DNA from: Lepas anatifera
Lineage: Eukaryota > Arthropoda > Thecostraca > Lepadidae
Direction of reading: 5' to 3'
Length of the DNA: 64,000 nt
Assembly (NCBI GenBank): GCA_034440635.1
Contig: JAOTON010001680.1
Span: 1,554,001-1,618,000 of the forward strand
A program made the position numbers and the translations under genes. Below the pieces are notes generated by a model. It was given only the letters and a program-made list of their open reading frames with translations, was not told the origin of the DNA and made no database searches. This document shows, piece after piece, positions 18,101 through 28,288 of the stretch (the stretch's first letter is position 1; the number at the start of each line of letters is the position of its first letter).

Positions 18101-21100
18101 TTCTCTCAGAAATTTGGGGGAGGGGTGGTGCGTGACTCAGTGGATAGCGTTCCTGTCCTCTGAGCCATGGGACCTGGGTTAAAGTCCCGGCAGAGCCTCT
18201 ACATGAGCTGATCTGATCCCTAACAGGGTAAGAGACCAATTTGAGCCTAACAATATGGGAGTTGGTTACGCCATGTAACCGTGGCATTTGGTGCGAAAAT
18301 ATTTTCGCTCAGAACTAACCTTTTACGGAGCAGCGGCGTTTCTTTAAGGTACTTTATAGCGCACAGATACTCCCTATGGGCCTAATGGCTAGCGGCGGCG
18401 GTTCGGCGATGGGGGGTACCCGCGCAGGGTCGGTACAGGGCCACTGTCCGCTCTAAACACACGGTATGGACTCCAAACGGGAAGGTCTGAGACACTGAAA
18501 TACCAGCCCTGGGGTTTTTCGAAATGTTGTCTGTCACATGGCTATCTCAGAGCGCCGTTGTAAATATGCCGCGTTCCGTTGAAATTACCCGCGCCAAGGC
18601 GCGCGTTTCTCAGCCCTCACACAGAGGGTGCACTTCTCGCCTGAGCATGGCTTTTACTGTTGTCCTTTTTTGTTTCCTTGTCAGTTGTGTTATAATTCTT
18701 AGTACTGCTACGCAGCTTTGGTTCATACCCTGGTAACTCTTCTTTGAGTTCCGGTAACCTGCATGACAACACCAGTCGATTTTCCTACTCCTACGTGCAT
18801 TTGTTCCAAGAGGAGGTGTTCACTTGGCTCTTTGAACCTTTGGATCCACAGGGGTGCCCCCTGAGCGTGACCAATTGTGCAACTATAAGTTTACTCTGTG
18901 AATGGATGTTTGAACAGCATGGGTCTTTTTAGGCCATGATATCTTGGCATCCTGACTGGAGGTTTTGCAGCTTTATTGCTACCATGCGCTTGGCCTGCCT
19001 ACATCTGGTACCGTCCCTTGTGCTTTCCCGTCATTCTAAAAATTTATTCAGCCCACTTTCCCAAAGACAATATTTTGGGCTTGGAATCGTGTGAAATGGT
19101 ATAAACACTTGCGCTAAAACGTATTTTCACTTTTCGCCCGTGCATAATTAAAGCGTGAACTCCCGTAGCTGACATTCCCCCCCCGAAGCTTGCGACTGTT
19201 TAACTTAGCATACCGCATGGCGAATCACTCCATTCCGCGCCTAGTGCGGAGTTGGCGTTGGTGTGCCACAGAAACCAGTCTCAGGACTGTAGTCGGTCTC
19301 TTTAGTGACAGAATCGAAACTGAAGGCCTATTTTACTAAGGCAATCGTGTCTTCGTGCGAGAAACATGCGAACCCGGGCCAAATCCAGTCCCACCTTCAG
19401 TGGTCTGCATGGTGGAGGAAACGGGAGGGGAGCCACGCAGTTGGACGGAGTGGAACGAGACGGGACGAAATTTTCCTGCTTTCAATAGGGACGGGACGGA
19501 ACTAGATGCTATTCTGAAAATTGCACGGGAGCGAAATAGGACTGGACGGACCACTTTCTATGAATTTCCGGGGCGGAGTTGTACCGAATCCAAAATGTTT
19601 CCCCATGTTGACCTCCAGCGCACAGATCCAGCACTCAATAGTTACTGCAACAGCCGCCTGATTAAAAGTGCTCAGCGCTATATTTATAACGATATTTGTG
19701 AAATATGTTCGCATTATTCCTGGATCGATCAAAGATATCACTCTATGACACACACTCCGCGTCTAAGGCCCCAGTGCTAACCGCAGAGAAATTATGTTTT
19801 CAGAAAAAAAAAACTTGCAACATTTATCAGTGGTGTTTTGCATGATAGATTCACACTGCATGTGGAAAATTATCTTCAATTTAGTCGTGTCAGCTCTTCT
19901 TCTTCTCTTAACTTCCATTGCATGCCTCGTAGATTTTACGGGTGTGAGATGAACGGCTTTCTTATTAGAAATACCGTGCCTTCTTATTCCACTAAAAAAC
20001 ATCCATAAAAGAGCCGGGCTGCTGCCCGTGTCGTTTTTTATTGGACATCCGTTTGAATCATCCAGTGCTTATAACGGCAGCCAATAAACCAATATTCTGA
20101 GGTGTTTTATGTATGTAAGGCTGGATAAATATTTAGAATATAGACAAGTTTTCGTATTTGCGTTCGTTTTATGTACTGAAGCCGGGTTGCATTAGCAGGC
20201 GCTTCCTTGCCAACAATGTAAGGCTTAATAAAGGACGACGGCGAGAAGGTCGCAGAGTCTCAAGCCTTGCCTGTGCGTGTAATCAAGCCCAATCTTGAGG
20301 TCCTTTTTGTTTCTGTATGTTGGAATCTTATCCCTAAGACCTTTAATGGCGAGAGCCGAGGCCTACGCAAAAGAACGAACTTGCTTACTAGATCTCATGG
20401 CCATTCCAATTGTCTTCCAATGCGGATTGACGGGTTTTGCAGTCTCAGTGGAAATAATTTATATACAATTATACGTTCTTAAACTTTCACTCCTTAACCC
20501 GGACTAGAAGTCTTTCTACGACTGCTGAGCATCGTGGTGTTGGGGCCTCCGATCCTGCAGGTGGCTTTACATTTGGCAAAGCTGACTGTTTTTGTCGTTT
20601 CAGTGTACAAAATCGATATGATGTTCCCCGAGTACGAGCGGTATACGGAGTCGGAGCTCGTTAAGCTGCTGAAACAGCTGGAGCGGCAGAAGCAGGAGCT
20701 CATCTCGTCGCTAAAGAACGTGCAGTACCAGACGGATCGGGAGTCTAAGGTAGGAACTGCTGCGGCATACAGGGAGTCCATGGCAGAGGCAGTTGTTTCA
20801 TACAGGGAGTTTTGGGGAGGGACTGATACACCATACAGGGAGTCGATGGCAGAGGCAGTTGTTTCATACAGGGAGTTTTGGGGAGGGACTGATACACCAT
20901 ACAGGGAGTCCAGAGCAGGGACTGTGGTACCATACAGGGAGTCAGGGTAGGGACTGCGGTACCATACAGGGAGTCTAGGGTAGGGACTGCAGTATCATAC
21001 AGGGAGTTCAGGATAGGGATTGCGGTACCATACAGAGAGTCTAGGGTAGGGACTCCAGCAGGGGCGTAGGAACGGTTTGAAAAGTGGGGGGCCAACCTTA

Positions 21101-24100
21101 GAGGGGGCCCACCTCAAGGGGGGCCCCAGTCCATGGGGACCCATAATTCTAAAAAAATTAGTTAGCTCGTTTGGTGTCAATAAGGCACGCATGCACACTA
21201 GGGTGCCAACGTATGGAAAATTGAGGAATTAAATTTTGCCCTATGATTTTGATTTGTACCTATTATGATCTAATAAATCATAGAAAAACGCAAAAACATT
21301 TTTGGGTTTTTTTACCTAGACCCTGTTCAAATACGAAATACATTTTTAAGCTCTTTTGGAGGATTTCAATCATGTTTTACCACGAGTGCGTTTCTTATAT
21401 TTACAGATGTTTAGGCCCTTTTATCACATTTACAAAATTAAAAACTGTTTAGAAAACTATAGACAATGCTTTGATACCAAACAGCCTCACTTCGCTATGC
21501 CTAATCAACATTTTGCTTATTTAATGACAAAAATGGGTACATTTATTTAGGCTGTTACGGATCCCTTCTTTCCATCATTAGAGATTGATTTAGGTAAAGG
21601 CTGATCACAATAAATACGTCTAGCTATATTTCGATGCCTAAAATGCAGAGCTCCAGCATGACCGCAAGTGCAATGTAGGTACTTGATGGCCAGCTTTGTG
21701 ATGCTGTGGAGGTGTGGGCGTGGTGATATAGTGGTTAGCAACCTTGCTTTCCCCGCGACCAACCCGGGTTTAAGGCACAGTAGATTCCTTGTACAAGGAG
21801 CAATTTGACTCCCAAGAAACCCCTCCCAACAGGGAAAGAGTTGGCGACGCCATACAACCCTGGCATCGAAGGACGTCACGCCTTTCAATGGTTTAGGGAC
21901 GACTGTTGCTCGGCATTTGATGCGGGGTCCGTATCCGATTCATGCTTTGTGTTGGGATTGATATGGGATGGAGTTTGATTGGGTCCAGTTCTCGGGACTC
22001 ATTTGGAAACACTCGGGTAGTAGGTGCCTTGGTTTTTCACGAAGCGCTCCTCCTCCAGGGGCTTGCAGGCAGCGTACTTGCTGATATTTGCATATACGTT
22101 GCGGGGGCCTACCTCAAAGGGGGCAGTATCCCCTGACCCCCGGTTCCTATGCCTATGCCGCCCAGGGGCCGCCAAATTATCTCGGAGGACCCCAAGGTCC
22201 AGACCATGGCTCAGGAACCCAGATCAGTCAGCTCAAGGGCCCAGTCCAGTGCATTAGCCTCGGGACCAGCTTATCAAGGGACCGTACATAAGCACAGAAC
22301 CCCTAGAAGCTCATCACAGTGGAGCTCCAGATTCGCACAGGGTGCCAGATTAGCTTAGGGGCCCGGTTCAGCTCGGGGTCCCCAGGTCGACTTATGTAGG
22401 GTTTCAAAACAGCTCAAGGGGCTTGTTCAAGCTCACGGATCCCAGCTTAGCTCAATGACGCTAGAACAGTTCAAGGGCCCCAGACCAGCTCAGGGCTCTT
22501 GGTCAGCACAGGCCAGCTCAGCTCAGGGGCCCAGATCGGCTGATATAGGGTCCCCTCTCATACCAGCTCAGGGGCTCCATTCAAGCTCACGGCCCCCAGC
22601 TTAGCCCAGGGACTTTAGAAGAGTTCAGGGCCCTCATACCAGATCAGGGGCCCCAGTTAAGCACAGGGGTACCCAGATTAGCTCAGGGCCCCAGCTAGGC
22701 TTAGGGTGTCCCAGGGTGTCTGATATAGAGTCTCAGAACACAGTGGCGTAGTCAGGATTCGGCCAAGGAGGGGTCCGACTACCGTCGGGGGCCCCAGACC
22801 GGGGGTCCTCTTAGTAACCGGGGCCCATCTCCTATATCTTTTGTATAGTATTTTAACATTCACACGAAGGAAATTTTGTTGTGCCTTTTTAAGCATTTAT
22901 TCTTATTTTGTTTATAGCTTGATTTTTTCGATCCGACCAAATGTTGGTAAACTAAGGTTACCAAATATTAAGGATGGCCCATACCTTATATGGTAGCGTG
23001 GCTATAATAACAGCTTTGTGCCATATTTCGGAAAGTTCAATGTTGATGCGCGCATGATGTTACACCCGAGTCTACCTCAATTCACTCTGGTAATCAGACA
23101 TGAAGTTATTGAAGGTCAGTCGTTTTGAGTACGTAGAAATTATCTTCTACGGGAAATGATTAGCAATTATTTCCCGGTGTCGAATCCATGAACTCTTCAA
23201 TCAGGAAATTTCAAAAGAAACGGGAAAAAACTAAAAAATACAAAGGACATGTAGTGTGTCCCGAATGTTACATAACCTCAATTCCGTCGATAGATCCTGT
23301 TGAGATCCAGTTACTTTCTTACCCTTGCTATCTTGTAAACGAGCAAATTACCAAGACAAAAGGCGCCTGAGATATCTATCGCCTTGGATCTCTCTGTCAT
23401 TATTATTTTCAACCTTTCATACCTATTTTTCCTTTGAGGATTATGCTCATCGATTTCTGTCATTACCCTTGTTTGTCTAGTTTCCTACGAAAATATTTGA
23501 AGTTTGCTTATTTCAGAATATTTAAGAATGCAGTTATTGGTGTTAAGCTAATAGATTAAAATTGACTGAAGTGCCAAATTCCCTGTTCGATTTGCTCTTA
23601 TGGTAAAACTAGTTTATTTTTTGCCTTTCCTTCGATAATGGTGCCTGATGGACATGTTTCAATTTGTCTTTTTGTACGCAATAGGGGTAGATACATTTTT
23701 TCCGAGGCATATGATTTGGAAAATTTTTATTCGAGCTCTGGGGCCACCTAAGACCAACACTTGGCGGCACTCACAAAGCTAATTTTCGGCCGCTCTCCTG
23801 ATTATATCTCAGGGGGTCTCTGAGACCGATTCACGGCGCCTTTTGATCAAAACTGGGGGCCCCTGAGAATCTCTCGGGGCTCCTGCGATTAGTTAATCGG
23901 CAGCACCTCTGAGACTAATTATTCCCCCCAGATTTACTCTGGAGGTGGGGGCTGAGAATGACTATCGTGGCCATCCAGATTAGCTCTTGGGGTCCTCTGA
24001 GGCTGTCTTTGGGGTGGGAGAGGGGGACTGGGGATGACTTCCAACAGCCCTCTGAGACTTACTCTAGGGCGCCCCTGAGACAAACACCCCGGGGGGGTGG

Positions 24101-27100
24101 AATCACCTCTGAGACTGAGTCTTTGGCGTTCCTGAGACTGACTCTCGGAGGTCCCCCTGAAATAGACTTTTGCGAGGCCCTGAGAACTACTCTCTGGGGC
24201 CCCTGAGACTAGCTCGGACCCCTTCACCTCCCTGAGACAGACTCCCGGGGCCCCTGATACCGAATTTTGGGGCCCCTGAGACCAACCCTCTGGGGGCCCC
24301 CGAAATCTGCTTTCGGGGGCCTTGAGACTGACTCTCAGGGCGGGGGCCTTGAGACCGACTCGGGACGCCCTGAGAACAAATCTTCAGGGGCCCCTGAGAC
24401 TGACTCTGGGGGCCCCGTGATCAGAGAATTCTTTGCAGTGGTTCAGATTGGCCCAAGGGGGTCTGCGGACGCCTAGGGTCCCATTGGCTACACCACTGCA
24501 TCCACACTTCGGGGCCCTCCAAAATCACCATTTGGAGGCCCCTAAAATAATTTCTCCCCAGACCAATACTCCGGAGCCCCTTGATACTAATGCCCGGGGG
24601 CTTCTAAGACCAAGCTCGGGGTCTCACTTAGATCAGGCTCAGGGGCACCCTTGGACCCATGATCGCGCTTTTCTCGGGAGTAACTTGACACCGATGTTCC
24701 GGGGCCCTCAAGATCAATATTTCGAGCCCCCGAGACTAATGCTCGGTACTCTGGAGTCCCTCAATGCCGATACTCGGGGTCCTGAACCCAGGCTTGGGGG
24801 CCCCTGAGACCAAACTCTGCATCCATGAGATCAATGCTCGTGCCTCACTCATGAGTCCCTCGATATCAATAGTCGGGTGCACCCCGAGGGGGCCCTGAAC
24901 CACTGAGACCAAGCTCGGGGGCCCTGAGACCAAGCTTGAGGGGACCCTGAGACCAAGCTCGGATGCTCCCTGGGACCAAGCTCGAGGGCCCCTGACACCA
25001 AGCTCGGGGTTCCCTGAGACCAAGCTCGAGACCCCGTGAGACCAAGATCGAAAGGCCCATGAGACCAAACATCGAAAGGTCCATGAGACCAAGCTCGGTT
25101 GTCCCCTGAGACCAAGTTCGGGGCCCCTGAGACCAAGCTCAGGGGCCTCGAGATCAATTTTCGGTATTCCAGAGCCCTCGATACCGATGATCGGGGGCCC
25201 CTGAGACCAAGCTCGGAAAGCCCGTGAGACCAAGCTCAGGGGCCCCTGAGACCAAGCTCAGGGGCCCCCGAGATCAATGTTCGGTATTCCAGAGCCCTCG
25301 ATACCGATGACCGGTGGTCCCCTGAGACCAAGCTCGGGAGCCCCTGAGACCAAGATCAGGGGTCCCCGAGACCAATGCTGGTGTTTTCCAGTGCATACGG
25401 TCAGCCTTATGCATTAGATACCCTCGGATGCCCCCTGAGACCAATAATAATTGTTGGGGTTTAACGACGCACCAACTGCCAGGGTCATACGGCGTCGCCA
25501 ACTCTCACCCTGTTGGAAGGGATTTTGGGGATCAGATCGACTTATTCAGAGGCTCCGCCGGGACTTGAACCCGGGACCAGTGGCTTAGAAGACAAGGGTG
25601 CTATCCACTAAGCCACCTCATCCCCCTGAGACCAAGCTCGAGGGCCCCTGACACTAAGCTCGGGGAGAGGGGGCCTGAGACCAATCTTGGGGGCACCCCT
25701 GAGACCAAGCTCGGGGCCCCTGAGACCAAAATCGAAAGGCCCGTGAGACCAAGATCGAAAGGACCGTGAGACCGAGCTCAGGGGAGGGGCCTTGAGACCA
25801 AGCTCGGGGGCCCTGAGGCCAAGCTCGGGACCCCTTGAGACTGAACCTAAGGGTCCCCTAAGATCATTATTCGGTATTCTGGAGCCCTCGATACCGATTA
25901 TCGGGGCCTCCTGAGACCAAGCTCGAGAGGGCCCCCGAGACCAAGCTCAGGGGCCCCGAGATCAATGGTCGTGTTTTTAGTGCATAAGGTCAGCCCAAGG
26001 GGGTCCGCGGACCCCAGGGACCCCCTCCCTGGCTACGCCACTGTCAGAACATCTCAAGAGGCCCATTCAAGCTCAGTGGTCAGTGGCTGTAAAGCCTTAT
26101 AGGGGGTCCCAGATCATCTCAGGGGCTCTCAGTTCAACACAGAGGCCAATATTAGCTTTGATGACCAGATAAGTTTAAGGGCCCGGATCATCCAGGGGCC
26201 CCTTGTCGGCATATATGGGGTTTCAGAACAGTTCAGGGTTTCCATTAAAGCTTGCAACCCAATTTCAAGGCAGGGGCCCTATTACTGTTCAGGGGCCTCA
26301 GATGAGTTTAGGGTCTTCTGTGCATCACAGGGGATCCAGACTAGCACAAGGGACAATATTAACTTTATGGTCCCAGCTCAGCTCAGGGGCCCCCAGGTCG
26401 GTGGATATAGGGCCTGGCCAACTCACAGGGCCCTGTTCAAGGTCACGGCTCCTAGCTCAGTTTAGGCATCCTAGAACAGTTCATGCTGCCCAAACCACCT
26501 CAGGGGCGCTCAGTTCAGCTCAAGGGGCCCAGATTAGCTCGTATGGCATCAGAGAGCAGTTCAGGGGCCCCCAGAAGCTCAGGGGACCTTAAAATCGACT
26601 CATAGGACCTCAACTTAGTTTAGGGGTACAGGTAAGTTTAACGGAGTTCCGGGGCAAGCTATCGGACCAGTTAGAGTTTCTTGCTTGACATTACAGTTCT
26701 TGATATTCTTATCTCCGTTGCGGGGGCCCATCACTGAAAAGTGGGGGCCAGTGGCCCCCTGGCCCCCCGGTTCCTACGCCTATGGACTCCAGTACCATAC
26801 AGGGAGCCCAGGGCAGGGCCTTAGTTAGTTAAGGGCTTTTTATAAGGCGTTCTGTGCAAAGCAGGTCAGGGCCTACGGTACCATACAGAAAGTCCAGGGT
26901 AAGGAACTGTGATATTGTCTAGTGAGTCCAATGTGGGGGAGCCGTCGTTTTAGACATGAGCTGCAATGCTGATCCTGTATGCCTAGACCACGACTATGAT
27001 GTCCACGCTAAGATTACCCCTACAAGATAAGTGAAACGATGAAACGTAGTTTAAGACATAAAGCTTAGAATCGGAGTCGCAATTTTAAAGAGCATAGTTG

Positions 27101-28288
27101 GACTGACTTGTAAATGTAAATACTGGACCGCCGCATATGGTGACTGTTACTGGCAGAGCCTCATACTGCGCGGAACAGGTACCAAGCAAGAGTCCGACCT
27201 GTTTTGTGAAGGACCATTTCACACACATTTGCCGTCCTGTACAGGAGTTTCACCACTTTGACGAGCTGCGGCGCACCTACCGCGCCGACATCGGCATCAC
27301 CAACCGTGACCTGGAGCACCTGCGCAGCGTGCGCCGCCTGGTGGACAAGGACGGCCCCGTCTCCCCCATCACCTCGCCCGGCAGTCTGCGCTGGAAGTGA
27401 GTCACCGCTGGTGCCGCTGCCGCAGAGAGGCGGAGGGCGGGCCAGTTCCACAGTGGTGCCGAATGTACGGAGCTTAGAGTGTTCGGCCGACCCAGTTTCA
27501 CGGAACAGAGCTTCTGGTGCGGAAGTCTAGTTTTAGGCCTACTGTCTCGCCAACTACGAGGTTATATGGCGACCAGGGGAAGGAAAATAGCCAGACTGGG
27601 GCTAGGGCAAGGCTTCTAATTCTGCGTCGGGGGGGGGGCTCGATCCCGTAGCCTTTGCTTGCTGGAAAGGTTACGTAAACAGGCTGACGCAGTGGTGGAC
27701 TACGCCATCCAGACGCTCTGTGGCAGTGTAAATCTCGCGATGAATGGTGCGTCACAAATGTAAATACAAACATAGGTATTGTTCGAATCCATCCGTTTTA
27801 TCGAGATTTCCAAATTTGGAAAGCTATCGAAAATCGAATTTAGTTATGCCTAAGAAAATGTGCTCCGCTGAAATATGTCCAAGGTGCCTGCTTGATGGCA
27901 TCTTTTCTGCCTTCCCTGTGTTGTAAATTCCACTGCCCCCTCCCTTGCCTCAGCTGTTGGCCCCCAGCCACTTACCGCCTGTCCTGTGTTCGACAGCAAC
28001 AAGGACGGCATCTCGGCCGACCAGCGAGTGCTGGACCCGCGCCGGGGCCCCGTCAGCCGCGCCGCCGGCGTCCACTCTCTGCCGCGCGTGCAGGACGTCT
28101 CCGAACCGCCCCGAGACCCCGCCGCCCAGGACGCCGCCCCCGCCCCCGCCCCTCACCAGCGCAGCGGCCGCGCTCGCAGCCTGCCCAAACTGGCGCCCAA
28201 GGCTGAGCCGAAAACCAAAGACGGCAACTCCCAGCCCAAACCGAAGGAGACGCCCCACCACCGCGACAAGGATAGTAAGAAAAAGTAG
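15099..28288 (+). CDS. CCDC169: coiled-coil protein, CCDC169-like, 6 coding exons
   Basis: Exons 15099-15172, 15874-15971, 17620-17736, 20604-20749, 27245-27396 and 27997-28288 sum to 879 nt, exactly 293 codons with stop, and every splice phase matches. The ATG has A at -3 and an in-frame TGA six bases upstream. The protein is Glu/Gln/Arg-rich and helical: SVEDLREKLRAQDQ, WKTRYQSQMALNGELRRQQE, YTESELVKLLKQLERQKQEL, DELRRTYRADIGITNRDLEH, then a basic Pro/Ala tail ending DKDSKKK. From memory, the WKTRY..Q..LN..L block followed by ..LLK.LE..K..L resembles vertebrate CCDC169, a small coiled-coil protein with mostly testis expression; that naming is recollection, not a search. No signal peptide or membrane segment. 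Intron 4 holds a 5.7-kb hAT-like insertion. Confidence 0.75.
15155..15211 (+). repeat. duplicated exon edge plus splice donor (CCDC169-like intron 1)
   Basis: CGCTGAGCTGCAGTACAG|GTGAGCTG at 15155-15180 and CGCTGAGCTCTAGTACAG|GTGAGCTG at 15186-15211: a 26-bp match, 31 bp apart, containing the exon end and a full donor. Confidence 0.9.
15665..15860. repeat. 18-bp minisatellite before exon 2 of the CCDC169-like gene
   Basis: About eleven units like GGTGACCGTGTACTGCA. Ends about 15 bp before the acceptor at 15873 and carries repeated GCAG|GTGACC steps. Confidence 0.9.
15874..15971 (+). CDS. CCDC169-like exon 2
   Basis: Acceptor GGACATTTCAG, donor GACG|GTGAGT. Encodes SDTLEWSNAGLEQSVEDLRE, KLRAQDQDNPVDD. 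Preceded directly by an 18-bp GTGACC minisatellite. Confidence 0.85.
15972..17619. other. CCDC169-like intron 2
   Basis: Unique AT-richer sequence with one SINE (16671-16860). No minisatellite at either splice site is obvious. Nothing else supported. Confidence 0.5.
16671..16860 (+). mobile_element. tRNA-derived SINE (shared-core family)
   Basis: Head GGGGGCGTGGTAGTGGAGTGG then TCAGC (A-box-like) and GACCCGGGTTCAAGGGC (B box). A central core follows: CAACAGCGAAAGAGTTGGCGACGCCACATGACCCTG. The core recurs in all family members here (21.7, 25.5, 38.4 kb and weaker copies). Confidence 0.75.
17620..17736 (+). CDS. CCDC169-like exon 3, central coiled coil
   Basis: Acceptor GACCGGCAG, donor GAAG|GTCAAC (weak at +3/+4). 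Encodes DAMEWKTRYQSQMALNGELR, RQQEALAEQQDTVRANIKE. Heptad-like helix; this is the segment that most suggests CCDC169. Confidence 0.85.
17737..20603. other. CCDC169-like intron 3
   Basis: 2.9 kb, largely unique with one SINE (18117-18306). A TGGACGGAGTGG/GGGACGGGACGG patch lies at 19440-19560. Open frames here show no recognisable protein. Confidence 0.5.
18117..18306 (+). mobile_element. tRNA-derived SINE, diverged member
   Basis: A-box-like GTGCGTGACTCAGTGGATAGC, B-box-like GACCTGGGTTAAAGTCCC, then core relics AACAGGGTAAGAG and GTTGGTTACGCCATGTAACC. Not a functional tRNA: stems do not close. Confidence 0.65.
20604..20749 (+). CDS. CCDC169-like exon 4, coiled coil
   Basis: Acceptor GTCGTTTCAG, donor TCTAAG|GTAGGA. 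Encodes VYKIDMMFPEYERYTESELV, KLLKQLERQKQELISSLKNV, QYQTDRESK. The donor and last exon bases seed a 33-bp tandem array in the intron. Confidence 0.9.
20735..21058. repeat. 33-bp minisatellite spanning the exon 4 donor of the CCDC169-like gene
   Basis: Ten units beginning GGGAGTCTAAG|GTAGGAACT and continuing as GGGAGTCTAGGGTAGGGACT ... CCATACA, almost all exactly 33 bp. It resumes at 26785 after the hAT-like insertion (TACCATACAGGGAGCCCAGG). The frame stays open for about 66 codons past the donor, giving repeats of YRES.... Confidence 0.95.
21712..21925 (+). mobile_element. SINE inside hAT-like element A
   Basis: TGTGGGCGTGGTGATATAGTGG / TTAGC head, AACCCGGGTTTAAGGC B box, core AACAGGGAAAGAGTTGGCGACGCC. 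The same SINE is at the same internal place in element B, so it predates the spread of the element. Confidence 0.75.
23760..25990. repeat. GAGACC/GGGCCC satellite array in element A
   Basis: Dozens of irregular 24-30-bp units such as CCCCTGAGACCAAGCTCGGG. The left part has GAGACTGACTC variants, the right part GAGACCAAGCTC. Long open frames here, on either strand, are produced by the repeat and are not genes. Confidence 0.9.
25444..25622 (-). mobile_element. SINE inserted into element A only
   Basis: On the minus strand: GGGGATGAGGTGGCTTAGTGG / ATAGC head, GGTCCCGGGTTCAAGTCCC B box, the family core with GAGAGTTGGCGACGCCGTATG, and an AATTATTAT tail. CCCCTGAGACCA lies on both sides (25432-25443, 25623-25634), although the array itself repeats that motif. 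The matching point of element B (about 42650) has no insert. Confidence 0.85.
27245..27396 (+). CDS. CCDC169-like exon 5
   Basis: Acceptor CCTGTACAG, donor GGAA|GTGAGT. Encodes EFHHFDELRRTYRADIGITN, RDLEHLRSVRRLVDKDGPVS, PITSPGSLRW. Lies 0.45 kb beyond the hAT-like element that fills the preceding intron. Confidence 0.9.
27397..27996. other. CCDC169-like intron 5
   Basis: 0.6 kb of unique sequence with a G-run at 27630-27638. No array or element recognised. Confidence 0.5.
27997..28288 (+). CDS. CCDC169-like exon 6, basic tail
   Basis: Acceptor TTCGACAG. Encodes NKDGISADQRVLDPRRGPVS and a low-complexity Pro/Ala/Lys tail ending KDKDSKKK-like residues before TAG at 28286. The tail is probably disordered. 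No AATAAA is evident in the next 400 bp. Confidence 0.8.

Larger units (their letters stand above)
22741..26043. mobile_element. nested hAT-like element in A (3.3 kb)
   Basis: Ends CAGTGGCGTAGTCAGGATT and CCTGGCTACGCCACTG; 8-bp duplication TCAGAACA at 22733-22740 and 26044-26051. Left 1 kb is non-repetitive (short ORF at 23188-23370, unrecognised); 23760-25990 is a GAGACC satellite. An additional CTACACCACTGC end-like motif at 24490 hints at an older, third element end inside. Confidence 0.9.
21059..26784. mobile_element. hAT-like non-autonomous element A (5.7 kb) in CCDC169-like intron 4
   Basis: Left end CAGGGGCGTAGGAACGG, right end CCGGTTCCTACGCCTATG (inverted). Flanked by GACTCCAG at 21051-21058 and 26785-26792, an exact 8-bp target duplication. 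Inside are a SINE (21712-21925), a CTCAGGGGCCCAG-type array (22150-22700, 26050-26640), a nested element (22741-26043) and no transposase ORF. Element B at 37488-44199 is a second copy, about 90% alike by eye. Confidence 0.9.

Noticed and set aside
24736..25233. Minus-strand frames rich in SLVSG/LGLRGP (also 41968-43352)
   Set aside because: Translation of the GAGACC satellite; no start context, no codon signal.
25550..25622. tRNA gene on the minus strand
   Set aside because: Good A and B boxes but acceptor stem does not pair and it continues into the SINE core; also 396-480, 16671, 18117, 21712, 31340, 38366 and 44615.
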